Source of the DNA: Spisula solida
Lineage: Eukaryota > Mollusca > Bivalvia > Venerida > Mactridae
Direction of reading: 5' to 3'
Assembly: GCA_947247005.1 (NCBI GenBank)
Contig: OX365953.1
Coordinates: forward strand, 27,216,784 to 27,280,783
Length of the DNA stretch: 64,000 nt
In this document: in pieces, positions 35,101 through 46,800 of the stretch
How the letters are laid out: each line of letters opens with the position of its first letter
Numbering within the stretch: position 1 is the stretch's first letter
Position numbers and translations under genes: made by a program
The notes under the pieces: model-generated
Seen by the model: the letters and a program-made list of their open reading frames with translations, nothing else
Told to the model about the DNA's origin: nothing
Database searches by the model: none

Positions 35101-37575
35101 TTTAATCTTTATCAATGATATAGTATTAGTAACCAGTGGTTGGATTTACATGGCTAATGAAATTTGAATTGAACAGAGAATTTCAACCAGAAACTCTTAT
35201 AATCAGTCCGAACGTTTCAGATATGTTCATGTTCAATGTCTAGACTGTTTCTATGAAACAGATTTTCTAGAATTTTCAAGATATTTGAGGGAAGACAGAA
35301 AGAATGATTCATACACAAAAAATGTATTATGATGTAACATCACTAATTTTTATAGGTATTTTGAGGATTCTGATAAACTTCAATTTCGGGATTACAAATT
35401 CTGAACATGGAAGGAAAACCCTTATTGTGTTTTCTGGGGAGGTTGATTATTCGATCCTCGTAAATATTCCTGGGGATTAGACATCGTGGTCCTGTTCAAT
35501 CAGGAAATCTATAAAATTTCACCCCCACAAAAATATAGATTTATATATAAGCACCTTTTTGTTGTTTTTTCATCGTATTTGAACTTGTATACAATTTCTT
35601 CCTTTGTTTTCTCCTTCGTTATAACTTCTGGAAGTTTTAGAGGAATAAACCAACAGCTCATCTGACCTTTATCTGAAATGGTCAAGGACAAACATTATCA
35701 GGTTCATTCATACTAATTTCACAGGCACAGAATTTCATCAATTTTATTTTTTAACCATGTTTATAAACTGTTAGCAAAATGGTGGCTGAGTAGTATACTA
35801 GTAAAGTTTAAAACACTATTGACCATCAATCCAGAGGTTCCAGGTTCGAAAACCCAGCTGGACTGGGTTAGTGTGATGGAACTTTCAGAAACACTTTTTT
35901 AGTGTTTCACACCAACAGTAGGCAACTAGAGATGAAATGATTAGTAACCTAGACTTAGTAAGTTGTGTGTATCGGTGCTCGGTACACCAGGCACATTAAA
36001 GAACCAACGAGTCCATGCCGAAAGAGCTAGCCAAGAACGGTACCGAACCAGGATTACTTACAAGTATCACAAAACTGCCTCTAAAACAGTTTTAACTGTC
36101 GCTTATTATTAAAATCATATTATGCAGCTGTAGGTTTAAGGAATAAGGATTTTTAGTAGCTTTCTGGTTGCATTTTCTTCTTTTTCTAATCTTGCACCCA
36201 ATCATCCTCTATCCATTTACATATTTTCTTCTGTTGACTACATGTACCATCAAAAATTATGAGTGCGGCTACACTAAACAGGGTTTTACCATTTACAGAG
36301 ATTCTTAAACTTTTTAGGTCTATTTGACAGCTGAAACTAGGACTTTCAGCTGTTCAACAGTTAAAAATAGGACTTTCAACGTTCTGGCATCTGATACTTG
36401 GACTTCCGATTTTTGACAACCCTGGCTGAAACTAGACACCTTAAACTTAGACCTTTGGCTTTTTTAAAACTGAAACTAGACTACTGATACTTGGACTTTG
36501 ACATTTTGATTGCTTAAACTTGGACTTGCAGATTTTTAGAGCTGAAACTGGGACTGTCTGCATTTTGACAGCTGGAACTTAATTAAACTTTTGGCTTTTT
36601 TACAGCTGAAACTTGGACTTTCGCCTTTTCGACGGCTGAAACAAACACTTTCTGCTTTTTGATACAATGTAGCTGAAACTTCATTGAACTTGGCTTTTTG
36701 ACATGTGAAAGTTATACATTAATCGGGCTTTTGGTTTATGGACAGTTGAAATTTGAACTTTCAGCTTTTTAACAGCTGAAACTTGGACTTTCAGTGGATA
36801 AGTTCCATTTTCTCGTTCAATTGTGTGTTGGGCATTGCGCCATGTGATTGTGGTTTTTGTTATTCCTGTTTTCTGTGCTTGGCAGTTTCATTTCAGAGCT
36901 GCCTTTCATGTGGACCGATTTTTCATTATCTTTCTGTTATACCAGTTACAATTTACATCATGTCATGTACTTTTACAGACTGCAAAGTTCTGTCAGACAA
37001 ATTTACGATATATGCCTTTAACTTTGAGATGGTTAGAACAGCAAATAAATGAAAAAAAGAAAGACCTTGTTGCTGATGAGAATACAAATACTTTAAAAGA
37101 TAGCCATTATTTAAAAAAATGTTATATAATTACCAAATATAACTAGTTCTGGTAGATTGTCATGACGCTCGGGTTGCTTTGGCAACAACTGTCGAACAAA
37201 TATGGCAATTTCATCCTCACACAATTTGTCTAGACCATCTACAGAATCTGTCAATGTATCTGATTCATAGCTGCAGTCGGAAGTTCGGTAATCATCATCA
37301 GAAACAAGTTTCAAACCCAATGTTTTCAACAGTTTCAAGGTACAGCCATTTAGCTCAAAACCAGATTTTTGAATGACATTAGAAATAATGCAATTACTTA
37401 ATTCCGAGTTAGGTATAATTTTAATGTAATTGAATCTAGATCCACAAAGTCTACGGTTGACAACGTGCGGCTTATTGAGCCAAATCGTCAGGGAGCTACA
37501 AAATGTGACACCGGTTGAGGCTGGAATTTCTTCTGTCGACAAAATATTCTCACCACCTGGAATTTTCTCAGCCAT
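26327..37575 (-). CDS. TRMT44: tRNA (uracil-2'-O-)-methyltransferase, Trm44 family
   Basis: Ten exons: 37575-37134, 35672-35555, 34618-34402, 33989-33921, 32747-32640, 31170-31099, 30175-30069, 29400-29199, 27628-27172 and 26547-26327. All borders are GT/AG and all phases join, giving 670 codons plus stop. Trm44 enzymes add a 2'-O-methyl to U44 of tRNA(Ser) in the cytoplasm using S-adenosylmethionine. Diagnostic blocks are FEDVAIATYLL (271-282), the SAM motif FVDLGCGNGLLVHIL (300-314), GVDVRKRKIWDLYGP (323-337), DIDWLIGNHSDELTPW (356-371), VLPCCFWDF (387-395), LRIPSTKR (438-445) and a C-terminal CCCH-like finger (C635, C645, C652, H656) in CWFFENHPDGC. The start is the first ATG (37575), in the context AAAATGGCTGAG; no upstream in-frame ATG is seen. 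It shares a short promoter with the plus-strand gene. Human TRMT44 is somewhat longer. Introns hold many MITEs and minisatellites. Confidence 0.96.
27671..27790 (+). repeat. tRNA-derived SINE fragment in TRMT44 intron
   Basis: Begins GCCTCCGTAGCTCAATGGTT, then AGCGCACTTGCCG, close to a genuine tRNA D-arm and anticodon arm. The B box is decayed (GGTTGGAAGCA). A poly-T/A stretch follows near 27791. Confidence 0.55.
28325..29153. mobile_element. TA-target transposon, pogo/Tigger-like ends
   Basis: The ends CAGTGCAATCTGAGAAAACC and GGTTTTCTCAGATTACACTG are inverse over about 22 bp with one mismatch, flanked by TA on both sides. CAG...CTG termini with a TA duplication are typical of pogo/Tigger elements. 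No transposase remains in the 829 bp. It lies in the TRMT44 intron between exons 8 and 9. Confidence 0.75.
29682..29995. mobile_element. MITE rich in AGCGCT palindromes
   Basis: The termini GGAGCCTGTTGCCTAACCAA and TTGGTTAGGCAAAGGGCTCC are inverted. The interior contains many short palindromes of the form AGCGCTATGTAGCGCT, ACGTAGCG and GCGCTTGATAGCGC. A second, shorter member is at 43405-43568. It lies in the TRMT44 intron between exons 7 and 8. Confidence 0.75.
31336..31583. mobile_element. MITE with GGCCCTGATCT termini
   Basis: Ends GGCCCTGATCTCCCGAA and TTCGGCAGATCAGGGCC are inverted; adjacent CATCTCAATTTGAG and CTCAAATTGAGCTGAG extend the complementarity. It sits in the TRMT44 intron between exons 5 and 6. 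Confidence 0.7.
31674..32215. mobile_element. Terminal-repeat element with internal GACT microsatellite
   Basis: The left end AGTCCCCTACCGGTTT and right end AAACCGGTAGGGGACT are perfect inverses. A sequence of about 170 bp (CAACCACAATTTTTGTCAGA...) occurs twice in tandem, followed by the tetranucleotide tract. A terminal fragment with the same flank lies at about 24250-24285. The element is in a TRMT44 intron. Confidence 0.75.
32010..32172. repeat. (GGAC)n-(TGAC)n compound microsatellite
   Basis: About eight GGAC units pass into about thirty TGAC units and back to GGAC at the end. Open frames reading Ser-Val-Ser-Gln repeats across it are artefacts. Confidence 0.95.
32820..33670. repeat. 30-bp minisatellite with higher-order structure
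   Basis: The basic unit is GTAGCAGTGGGGATACAGAG followed by CCTACATTTT. Shorter 18-bp variants lacking the CCTACATTTTGTA part occur in a recurring block that starts TGTAGATACAGAGCCTAGCA at 32961, 33213, 33435 and 33567, so expansion occurred in blocks. Frames reading repeats such as AVGIQSLHFV are artefacts. It lies in a TRMT44 intron. Confidence 0.9.
34983..35126. mobile_element. Near-palindromic MITE, AACTGTATCATTGATA family
   Basis: The left arm GTAACTGCATCATTGATAAA and the right arm TTTATCAATGATATAGT, with inner arms TTGTAAAATTTA and TAAATTTTACAA, fold into a long hairpin with a loop near TGTTAGCCTAACA. It is in the TRMT44 intron between exons 2 and 3. Confidence 0.75.
35775..36125 (+). 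mobile_element. tRNA-derived SINE with long body
   Basis: The head has GGTGGCTGAGTAGTATACT and the B box CAGGTTCGAAAACCC. The body includes GTGTTTCACACCAACAGT and GGTACACCAGGCACATTAAA, resembling conserved domains of invertebrate SINEs, though the family was not verified. It is in a TRMT44 intron. Confidence 0.65.
36320..36795. repeat. Degenerate tandem repeat of about 30 bp
   Basis: The motif GCTGAAACTTGGACTTTC, then a variable CAGCTTTTTGACA, recurs about fifteen times with heavy divergence. An old minisatellite in the first TRMT44 intron. Confidence 0.75.
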
Positions 37576-37838
37576 TTTAAGTGATTCAGCACTAACCGCG
37601 AGTATGTTCAACTTTTACACTGACAAAATTACGAATGAGCAACAAATCAAGTAACAAAACCCAACAATCTCACAAATTTCATACGTTTACATCAACTCAT
37701 GGGCGCAGCCATTTTATTTTAGACTGGTTCGCTTAATTTCCACGGTCGCGGTAAAAGCCAGACCCAAAATCTGTAAACCGTTCAATGCGGAAGTTGAACC
37801 GGCGAATGTTTTTTAAAATGTAAACAAATAGAAGAAAA
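37576..37838. promoter_or_regulatory. Bidirectional promoter of TRMT44 and a membrane-protein gene
   Basis: Only 263 bp separate the two start codons, which diverge. The interval is less AT-rich than its surroundings, lacks an obvious TATA box and contains GCAGCCATTTTATT, which on the minus strand reads AAAATGGCTGC, close to a YY1 site. A similar AAAATGGCTGAG surrounds the TRMT44 start. Transcription start sites are not visible. Confidence 0.6.
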
Positions 37839-40800
37839 ATGTGCTTTCCTTTTTTAGGATGCATTGTTGACTTTCTGCCTTATTTCTGTCTCGTCACCAT
37901 TCCATTTTTTGGTTCGTTTGGAGGAATCGAGTTATCTTTGCGTTTGTCACTTTTACTGTATATTTACACTGCAGTCAGTGAGCTGATACCAAAAAGTTTG
38001 GTAAGTTTTATAAAAAAAGTTTTTTAATGCAAAACTTTTGTATTGATGATAGTCTTTATGTTACTTCGTATTGCCGTGCCTGGAGTTGCAAATTTTGCAC
38101 AATAAGTCACATAATGTCATATCGCATTGTTAAGTGTCTTCTTGTGTTTTCATATATGACTCGAGTGTCGTATCGCGTTGTCAAAATGTCACATCGCATC
38201 GTCAAGTCTCATGATATCAAGTTACGGCGATTGGATATTACACCGATTTATTGACAAACAAAACCGGCGATAATTTTAACGGAGAAATTGAGGGGAAGAC
38301 AAAACCTTAAAGGGTTTATTAGAAGATCCCCAACATTCAAGAAAGTATTGTCATGTGTCTTATTGTGCTGTCAATTGCCATAATTGCATCTTCATAATGT
38401 CATATATCATATCCCCGATTATTGCAATTTGTATTCTACTGTCAAGTGTCAGGTATTGCTTTATCGCGATATCATATCACAGCGTGAGTGTCGTATTGTA
38501 TGTCAAAATGTAATATGACTATAAATACCATATTGTCGTTGACTCGTATGTCATAACGTGTTGTCGAGCGTTGTATCGCATACCTAGTAAACAGTCAAAC
38601 AACATATATCTTATTCATGCCTCATCGCCCTGCATTTGAGTGACAATTAAGTAATGCGCTACAAGACATTGCAAAACGTGCTCGACAATGTGATACAACA
38701 TTCGCTAAATATCACATTATTGTCGCCTGAGCAGCCATACCACGTAGTGTGACTTATCAACAGACACAACGATACATTTGTTGAATATCGTATTGTTATG
38801 TCATGCCTAGATCTATGCATACATGCCATGTTTTGCAGACCCCTTTGCGTGAGATTGGTGATGGAAATGCAGGAGATTTCATTAAAATGCAGGAGATTTT
38901 CCTTGCTGAAAGTTTAGACTTAAAGTATTGAAGTTTATATGCTGTTTTCACTTATCTTACTTTGATGACAATACCATGCATGCTTCATGTAGCAATTTAA
39001 ACTAATATTTGTCCTCATTTTCATAATGTAAACAAAAAAGTCAGGTTCCACTTTGTCCATGAAATGCGTGAGATTTGATAAATTGGCCTCCGATCATGCA
39101 GGAGTAGAGTCTCAAATGCAGGAGACTCACGCATGATGCAGGAGATCTGGCATGTATGTCTATGCGACAATAAGATACATATTAAATCACAATTAATATT
39201 TAGTTCAACTATATTTATTTAAGTGAACAATGGTCAATTATGTAAAACAACATTGTGATTGTGATGATGCATTTTAACAAGATGAAGGTGTCATAAGACA
39301 ACATGACAACATGACAAGACATGACAACATTTTGATAAATGCCATATCGTGTTGTGTCATGTTTTATGCCATATTGTGTCATGTCCTGGATTTAAGTACA
39401 GGCCTAAGAAATAATATCACAAAATACAGAGTTTTGAAATTCCCCATCATCTGGTCATTACAGTATGTTGTCTTACATTGTTGTATATATATAGTAATGA
39501 CTGGATGATGGGGAATTTCAAAACTCTTTATTTTGTGATGTAATTTCTTAGGCCTGTGATTTTAGCAATGCATGACAAATTGATTCAACAAGGCAATTAA
39601 TAAAGAATTGCTGAGTCTATGGCTGGATAGTGTGTATAATCCATAACACAATCATGGGTCACTTTGTTATTTGTGACATCGGTATTAAAACAAACTTAAT
39701 GGTGAACTCAATATAATGTACAGGGCTCTCATTTGACCATTTTTGGGGCCGAATATAGGCTCCATTCCCCCCTTAAATGAATATACCTTTTCCCCCTCCA
39801 AAAAAAATCAATGAAGAGCCTTTGTAAATGCTGTTCTGCCATTGCTGTATCTGGTGTTATAGCTTGAAATTGGCTTTTTGTTCATTAAATATGTATTACT
39901 TTTATAATAGTATTGATATTTCGTCGCCTGATTTGTTTACAGGTAAACTGCTCCAACTCCTCGAGTTGAAACAGTATAAGAGTCAATAGTTGATTTATTT
40001 TATGGAGATAGAGCAAATCATTACTGGGTATCTTCGCTTATGTCGGGAGGATTTATTATTGGATTAGATATTATTGTAGATCTCAACGAGACGAGTTCAG
40101 TGATATAAAAATCTCATTTTTGACAAAAATGGAGATAGAGCACTTCTTTACTCAGGCGACGATTTATAAAAGACAAAATTTCCCTTTTTCTTCAAAACTA
40201 CGCGAAATTCCCCTACCTGAGGGCCTCTGGCCTTAGTCCCAAAAGTGTAGTGATCGAGCCCTGATGTATTTTCTCTTCTGTTTCAGCACTATGTTATCCC
40301 CTACCTAAATATTTGCATACTTTCACTGTTGGTGATCTATGTACCTCTGGGTATTGTTCCGTGGCCTGTTGTCTGGCTATATGATAAGATATTATGGCTC
40401 TCAGAGCCTGTATTACTGACTGTCGAGGTGGTACTCATCCTCAACTATGTGATGCACTGTAGTCGTAGATGTGCTGAGAATATTGAAGAAAGTGAAGAAG
40501 ATGCATGGAAATGGAAGGTAAGTACTGTAAATTGATTCATTTGGTTTTTTTTTGCTATTTAATTTCATAGATTTTTAAAATGGTCATTATTATAATATGA
40601 TCGTAAATTCAAGGAATGAAGGAAAGCCCATTGTTATCATAATTATGTATTTTAGAGGTCACCTAATGATGAGGGGGGGAGTCACATTTGAGCTTATACT
40701 CATGTAAATCTTTAACTAAATCAAATACATGCATTATCATTTTATGTATATTTTGGTGAAAAGGATTCAACTGAAAAAAAACTGAAAACATACTGGTCCT

Positions 40801-43800
40801 GTTTTTGAAAGCAACCTACCAGTATTCAATTGCATTGAATTAAGGTAAAGAAGAATATATGATATTTTCTTTTTCAAGCATTGTTGTGTATTTTCTGTTT
40901 TCAGTGTATTATAACAGTGTTTTCTGCTGCTTGTTATGCTATTTTAGCAGTTCTAGTCATGGTTGTATATAGAGATGGTTCCAATATACAATTCTGGTAT
41001 GTTATAACTTATACGGTTTCACCAGTGTTAATGGTCACTGGCTGTCTCAATCAGTATTCCCCGAAAACATATTTTAAGGTTACCTTTAATTAAGAGGTTA
41101 CCAAATTCCCGCCTGTCAGGAAGATTCGTCTGACTAATTCCCCCTCTATCTCCGCAGCCCCACCAGGCGGGCATACAATTGACTGGTGCATTACTGCTTA
41201 GTCACACACGTGTCTTATGAAATCCAAGAAAGCTACATGTACCAGTCATCTGTATGGATTTTGATACAAATACAATATTATCCAAGATCAGTAACTTGTT
41301 GATGCCTGGATTAAGGCACATTATGTGACATAAGCAGTGTGTCACTATGCCTAGCATCAAGAAAGGGAGACATATACCAGTACCAGTTTTAACCATTTTG
41401 GTATGTTAGGGTCTGGGACCTAACCTGAGACCTCTCACACTCGAAGCAGGCTCTCTACCATTAGACTATTCAGGTGGATTATCCACCTTTATTGTTTGAT
41501 GGTTATATGCTTTCCACTCAGGGGTGTGGAATTTCCCAAATTTTTCACTTGCCCATGGGCAAGTTGGACTGAAAAATCCACTTGCCCGAAAACTAAATTT
41601 ACTTGCCCAGGAAAACACAATAAAGCAACAAAATTTCAGTTTCATTCAATTATTTATCATGTGAAGGATCAGAGTACTAGATTTAATTCAAAGTTTGTTA
41701 AGTAAATAATTTTTGGTCAGTAATTTAGGGATTCCTCATTGTAAGGTAAATAAGGCACTTAATATTATTTTTCTCATGGTAATTTTGTACTTGCCCAAGG
41801 GCAAGCTGAATGGAAAAATCTACTTGCCCGCAGACAAAAAAGCCCAAGTCGTGCAAGTCGGACATATAGGAATTCCACACCCCTGCCACTAAGACAGTCT
41901 TAAGTGCATGGTCACTCGCTTTTATTCCTGTCACATTGGTCAATGACCTCCGACTTTAAGGAGCACCGTAAGTGATTAATGATTACATTCATGCTTGTAT
42001 GATGCTATATTAATTATAATAATTACTGTTTTTATTTCAGGGTTGTGTTATTTGTCTTGTGTTTTAGTGTTCTACTTGCTGCTCATAACATGATGTGGAT
42101 GTCTCAAGAGGGTATACTCACAATATATAGTCCGGAGAATTTGACAGGACACTCGTCCTTATACTAGTTTATCAAACAGCTGATTTATTGTCTATGTTTT
42201 TTACATCGGTTGAATGTTTTCATAAGCGCGAAATATCACGAAGATGCTCAAGATGTTATACCAACACAAATCTGAAGAACCGATATTGCGGGATTTGATC
42301 GGGGAAATTTATATATTCAACAATAACCTTGTAATATATTCATGCATAAAGTTCAGGATCAGGTCAAATTCTCCGTGCTATACTGATGATAAATTCATAT
42401 TTCAATTTTCGTCATTTCACAGTTTTGACAATTTCCACTTCATTGACATCACAATTGCTTGTTTTTGATTTTGAAACTTCAGTTCATTACTTCACAATTT
42501 TCTGTCCATGATGTTACAATTTGCTGTTCATGACTTCACAGTTTCCATTCACATTTTCACAATTTCTGTTCATGAATTAACGATTTTCTGTTCATGACTT
42601 CACACAATTTTCTGTTCATGACTTCACATTTTTCTGTTAATGACTTCTCACAATTTTCTGTTCATGACTTCACATTTTTCTGTTAATGACTTCTCACAAT
42701 TTTCTGTTCATGACTTCAACAATTTCTTTCATTAGACATACCCTGTCTATGGAATAATTTAGGCTTATAATATAAAATCAAAATTTAGCTTTATCCCAAT
42801 TTATTATGAGTGAAATAGAACAGAAATGTATAGTCTTACTTGCTGATATGTGTCAGAAGGGTGTTTATTAAATTAATAATCTTTTGAACAATTAACCAAT
42901 TATCGAGTGTTTCCAATTTTCATTCTCTTAAATTTTATGAATTAGTATCCTGTTCCTAAGACACAATGTTAGAGCTGTCATTGATTCGACCTGAAGCATA
43001 TCGACGATTCCGTGTATTGGAAGACAAGTATCGACGATACATTAATATATTGATTTACAACAAGCCCATCAGTCATTTACCCATGTATCGATATTTCAAA
43101 ATGTGAATCGCTAATCGATTGGCTTAAAAATATCGTCGATACCTTGATATTGCTTCTATCAATGACATCTCTACAAGTAATAAGCATGATGAATAATATA
43201 TTCTTAATATGATATATTTCAGGTATTGTCAGTGATGTAGCATTTGTGACACTGGCATCTGTAGTGATATTGTACACGATGAAAGAAGAAGTATCATTCC
43301 ATAATCATCCACTGACTAAACCAACTGCGTGGTATAGGTATGTATCATTTGTTTTATTATATCCCCAGAACAACTAGTTGTAAAGGGGCAATACCAGATT
43401 TAGCTTGAGCCAGATGCCAAACCAAACTGCTACCGAGCGCTCGATAGTGCTATGCTTGATAACCACTTGCTTCAAAAAAGTGTTTGCTGGTAGCATGTCT
43501 TAGCATACACATAGAAACGCGCTCGATATCGCAATTTTTAAGCAGCTTGTTTAGGCAACGAGCTCCTTGTTTGTCTGTCAGTCCATTCCTCCATCTGTAG
43601 ACTTCTACAGTTTTGGCAGAATTTTCTTCAAACTTTTGCTGGTGAACAACATTGACATGTAGATATGCTTGAATGAAGGAATTTGTACTCTGATACATGT
43701 TGCCAAAATTATGGCCTTTAGTGACTTATTAACAAAATACTAGCACCTTTATGGCCTGAGGAAAATAGCTATCAAATGCATTAAGTTATAGTAAGTTATT

Positions 43801-46800
43801 TCAGTTCAAGTATGAAACAAGTTTGTGATGTTATCTTTGACAAAAGGGTATGAGAGAAAAGAAGCAATGTCCCCTTTTATGATGCTCAGGTTGTCATGCA
43901 TGGCTTGGTATGACTCGACCAGGGAGTGAAACTTGGACCTCCTGCATGGCTTGGTATGACTCAACCAATCTACCACTAGGATCTAAAAGCATTTACTAAT
44001 AATATATATAAAATGCATTTATCACATACCAAGTTAATAATGTTAAAACAATACAATATATTCATGTAGAAAGGTATATGGTATGTATACTTACATACAC
44101 AAACAAAAAACAAGCTTCCTAAACGTTTCAAATATGCGTCAGTTATTTGGGCTTTGCAAACCCTTTAGACCGAAAATGAATCGGCGAGACCAAATCTGAT
44201 AGGAGTCAAATGTTCAGACTACTCTTAGATGAAAATAGAATAAGTTCTTGTCAGAGGTGACTGTAGAACTGATAGACTGCAGTAAGTTTGCAATGAACAA
44301 AGTACCTATAATGACTTAGTAGGGGTACTACAATTCCAGAATAATCCGGAATTTGGGATTTGCTGCTTTAGAAAGAATGAAATAAAAGTTATTTGATAAA
44401 AAAATGCAAAGAATTGACATATTTATAGCCATTTGAAGTTTCATAAGCTGAATTTATTTTAACAACAGAACATTGTTTGAGTTCTGCTGATGGTATGTGT
44501 GCTAATGGTACCCGAAACATACTTGCAACTCATTTGCATGATAAGTCATTAAGCCTAAGTAGGACCCAGTCACCGGGAGTGTCATTTTTCTCTGAACATT
44601 GTTAAAATTGTTAAAATTCGCTTCATTGTTGGAGCGAGGTGAATATTTGTTAGCCATTTATAGAAGTGTATCCTTGTCATACAATGTATGGTGACTTTGT
44701 ATCCTTACAGATATCATACAAAAGGTTCATTGTTAGATGAAACATACTCAATAATACACACTTCAGTTGGTAAGTTACAATTCTTTCTTGTTGATCAGTT
44801 TTTTTTCAAAATACTGTATTGTCCTTATTCTTCGAAAACCTGGTATAAAGTTGAGCGTCTAGTGCTTGTAATTTGAAATGAAATGAAATTTGGCATGCAT
44901 TATTGAATATGGTTGCTATATGCTAATGAAATTGTGGTTTTGTTTTCAGAAAATGGTCGCTATGCGATGAATTACTTGTTGAGATTCCTCAGCCCTTTGT
45001 TTTTAATGTTGCTAGGTATAAGGCTTTATAGTATCCTCTACGTTATACAGAGGCTTTTAAAATATTTTGGACTTGAGGTAAGTAGGAATAATTTATTTTA
45101 GTATAATTTATTATGCCCCCCCCCCCATCTTTGATGAGGGGTATATTGCTTTGCACATGTCAGTCGGCCGGTAGACCAAATGGTTTTTATTCAATCACTC
45201 AAGAACGCTTCACTCTAGGAACTTCAAACTTTACATAAAGGTTGGTCAGCAACAGTAGATGTCCCCTATTGATTTTGATGCCAGTTGATTTAAGATCAAG
45301 CTGTGTCCGTAAACATTAATGAGTATTTGGCTGCAATGGGGCATGCATGTTTTACAAACATCTCTTGTTTATTATAGTGTTGCCCTTTATTTTTAGTTCC
45401 AAGTGATCATATGTCAATCAATGACATAAGTAAATCAATTACATAAGTAAATCAATTACATAAGTAAATGATTATTCAAAAATTGAGTCAATAAATGAAA
45501 GGATTTTAATTTTGGTTTTAAGATATTGGATATTGCACATATTTGCACAATTGCAGGATTTGGCTGATAGTCTTCGACAAAATTGATAACAAAAATGGGC
45601 AGAGCATTCTGTACACTGGAACCTGGTGGATTTAACTAATGAGGCACCTTTATTACGAACACATCTATTTTCTGGTTCCTCTCTTTAATATCAAGCACAC
45701 AACAAGTAGACACATGGCAACCATTATATAACCAGCTGATGTCTCATCAATAGGTCATATCAGAATAAACCTCTTCCAGGAGTCCAATATTCCAGGCTTC
45801 CACCTCATGCTTGTCCCTTTTTAGATTCAATAGCCATGTGGTGATAGGAGACGGTCAGAAATACTTAAGTGATATGAATGTGTTAAATATGACTGATACA
45901 TGATTGGTTGGAAAACACATGAAGCTGAATCCCATTAAAAGATAGTTGTCTTTTTGACTGATGGGACCATAACCTCAGATTCACATGGAGTGCACACACA
46001 ACCCACATGGTTTATTTTGAGTGGTCTGTCTAGTGTGTTACTTTAGCATTTTGAACAAAAGACTATTAACTTTAAACTAATCAAAATTCATGTTACTTTC
46101 GCATTTTGAACAAAATACTATTAACTTTAAACTAATCAAAATTTATGTTACTGAAGCATTTTGAACAAAAGACTATTTTAAACTTTCAAACTTATAAAAA
46201 ATTATGTAACTTTAGCATTTTGAACAAAAGACTATTAACTTTAAATAAATCAAAATAAGTGTCTTTCTTTTGTTAATGGTGTTTAAACACCCATTTTGTT
46301 CAATCCTTAAAGTAATATTCTATATGGAGGGCTCAGTGCAAAACTATTGCAACTACATCAATTTATATAGGCATGTACCATAGTTTTGCCCTAAGCCCTC
46401 GGTATGTACATCTTGCCTTACTATAGTTCCACTAGACATACAGACACCATGCAAAATCAACAATAGGGATTTTTCTACCTTGAAAAATCTATAATGAGGA
46501 TTGTAACTACCTTGCAGAGTCAATGCAGTGATTTTTCTTGAACAAAATTCTAAAGCCTGTGCCTTTAAAATTGGGAAAATTAGCGCAATTTTGGAATTAT
46601 TAAAAAAGATGGTTTTGGTTAAAATTGTTCATAAATTGCTATTTTCTACTGATAATACTCTAGTCATATGTGACAACGACTATTGAAAATCCATTGTTTT
46701 GAATATAAAACAGCTAGACTGTAGTTGCTTTGAAACCAGCGAGCACATTGAAAGGGGAAAAAATATGCATCTCTTTGGGAAAAAATTAAATTTTTTGGGA

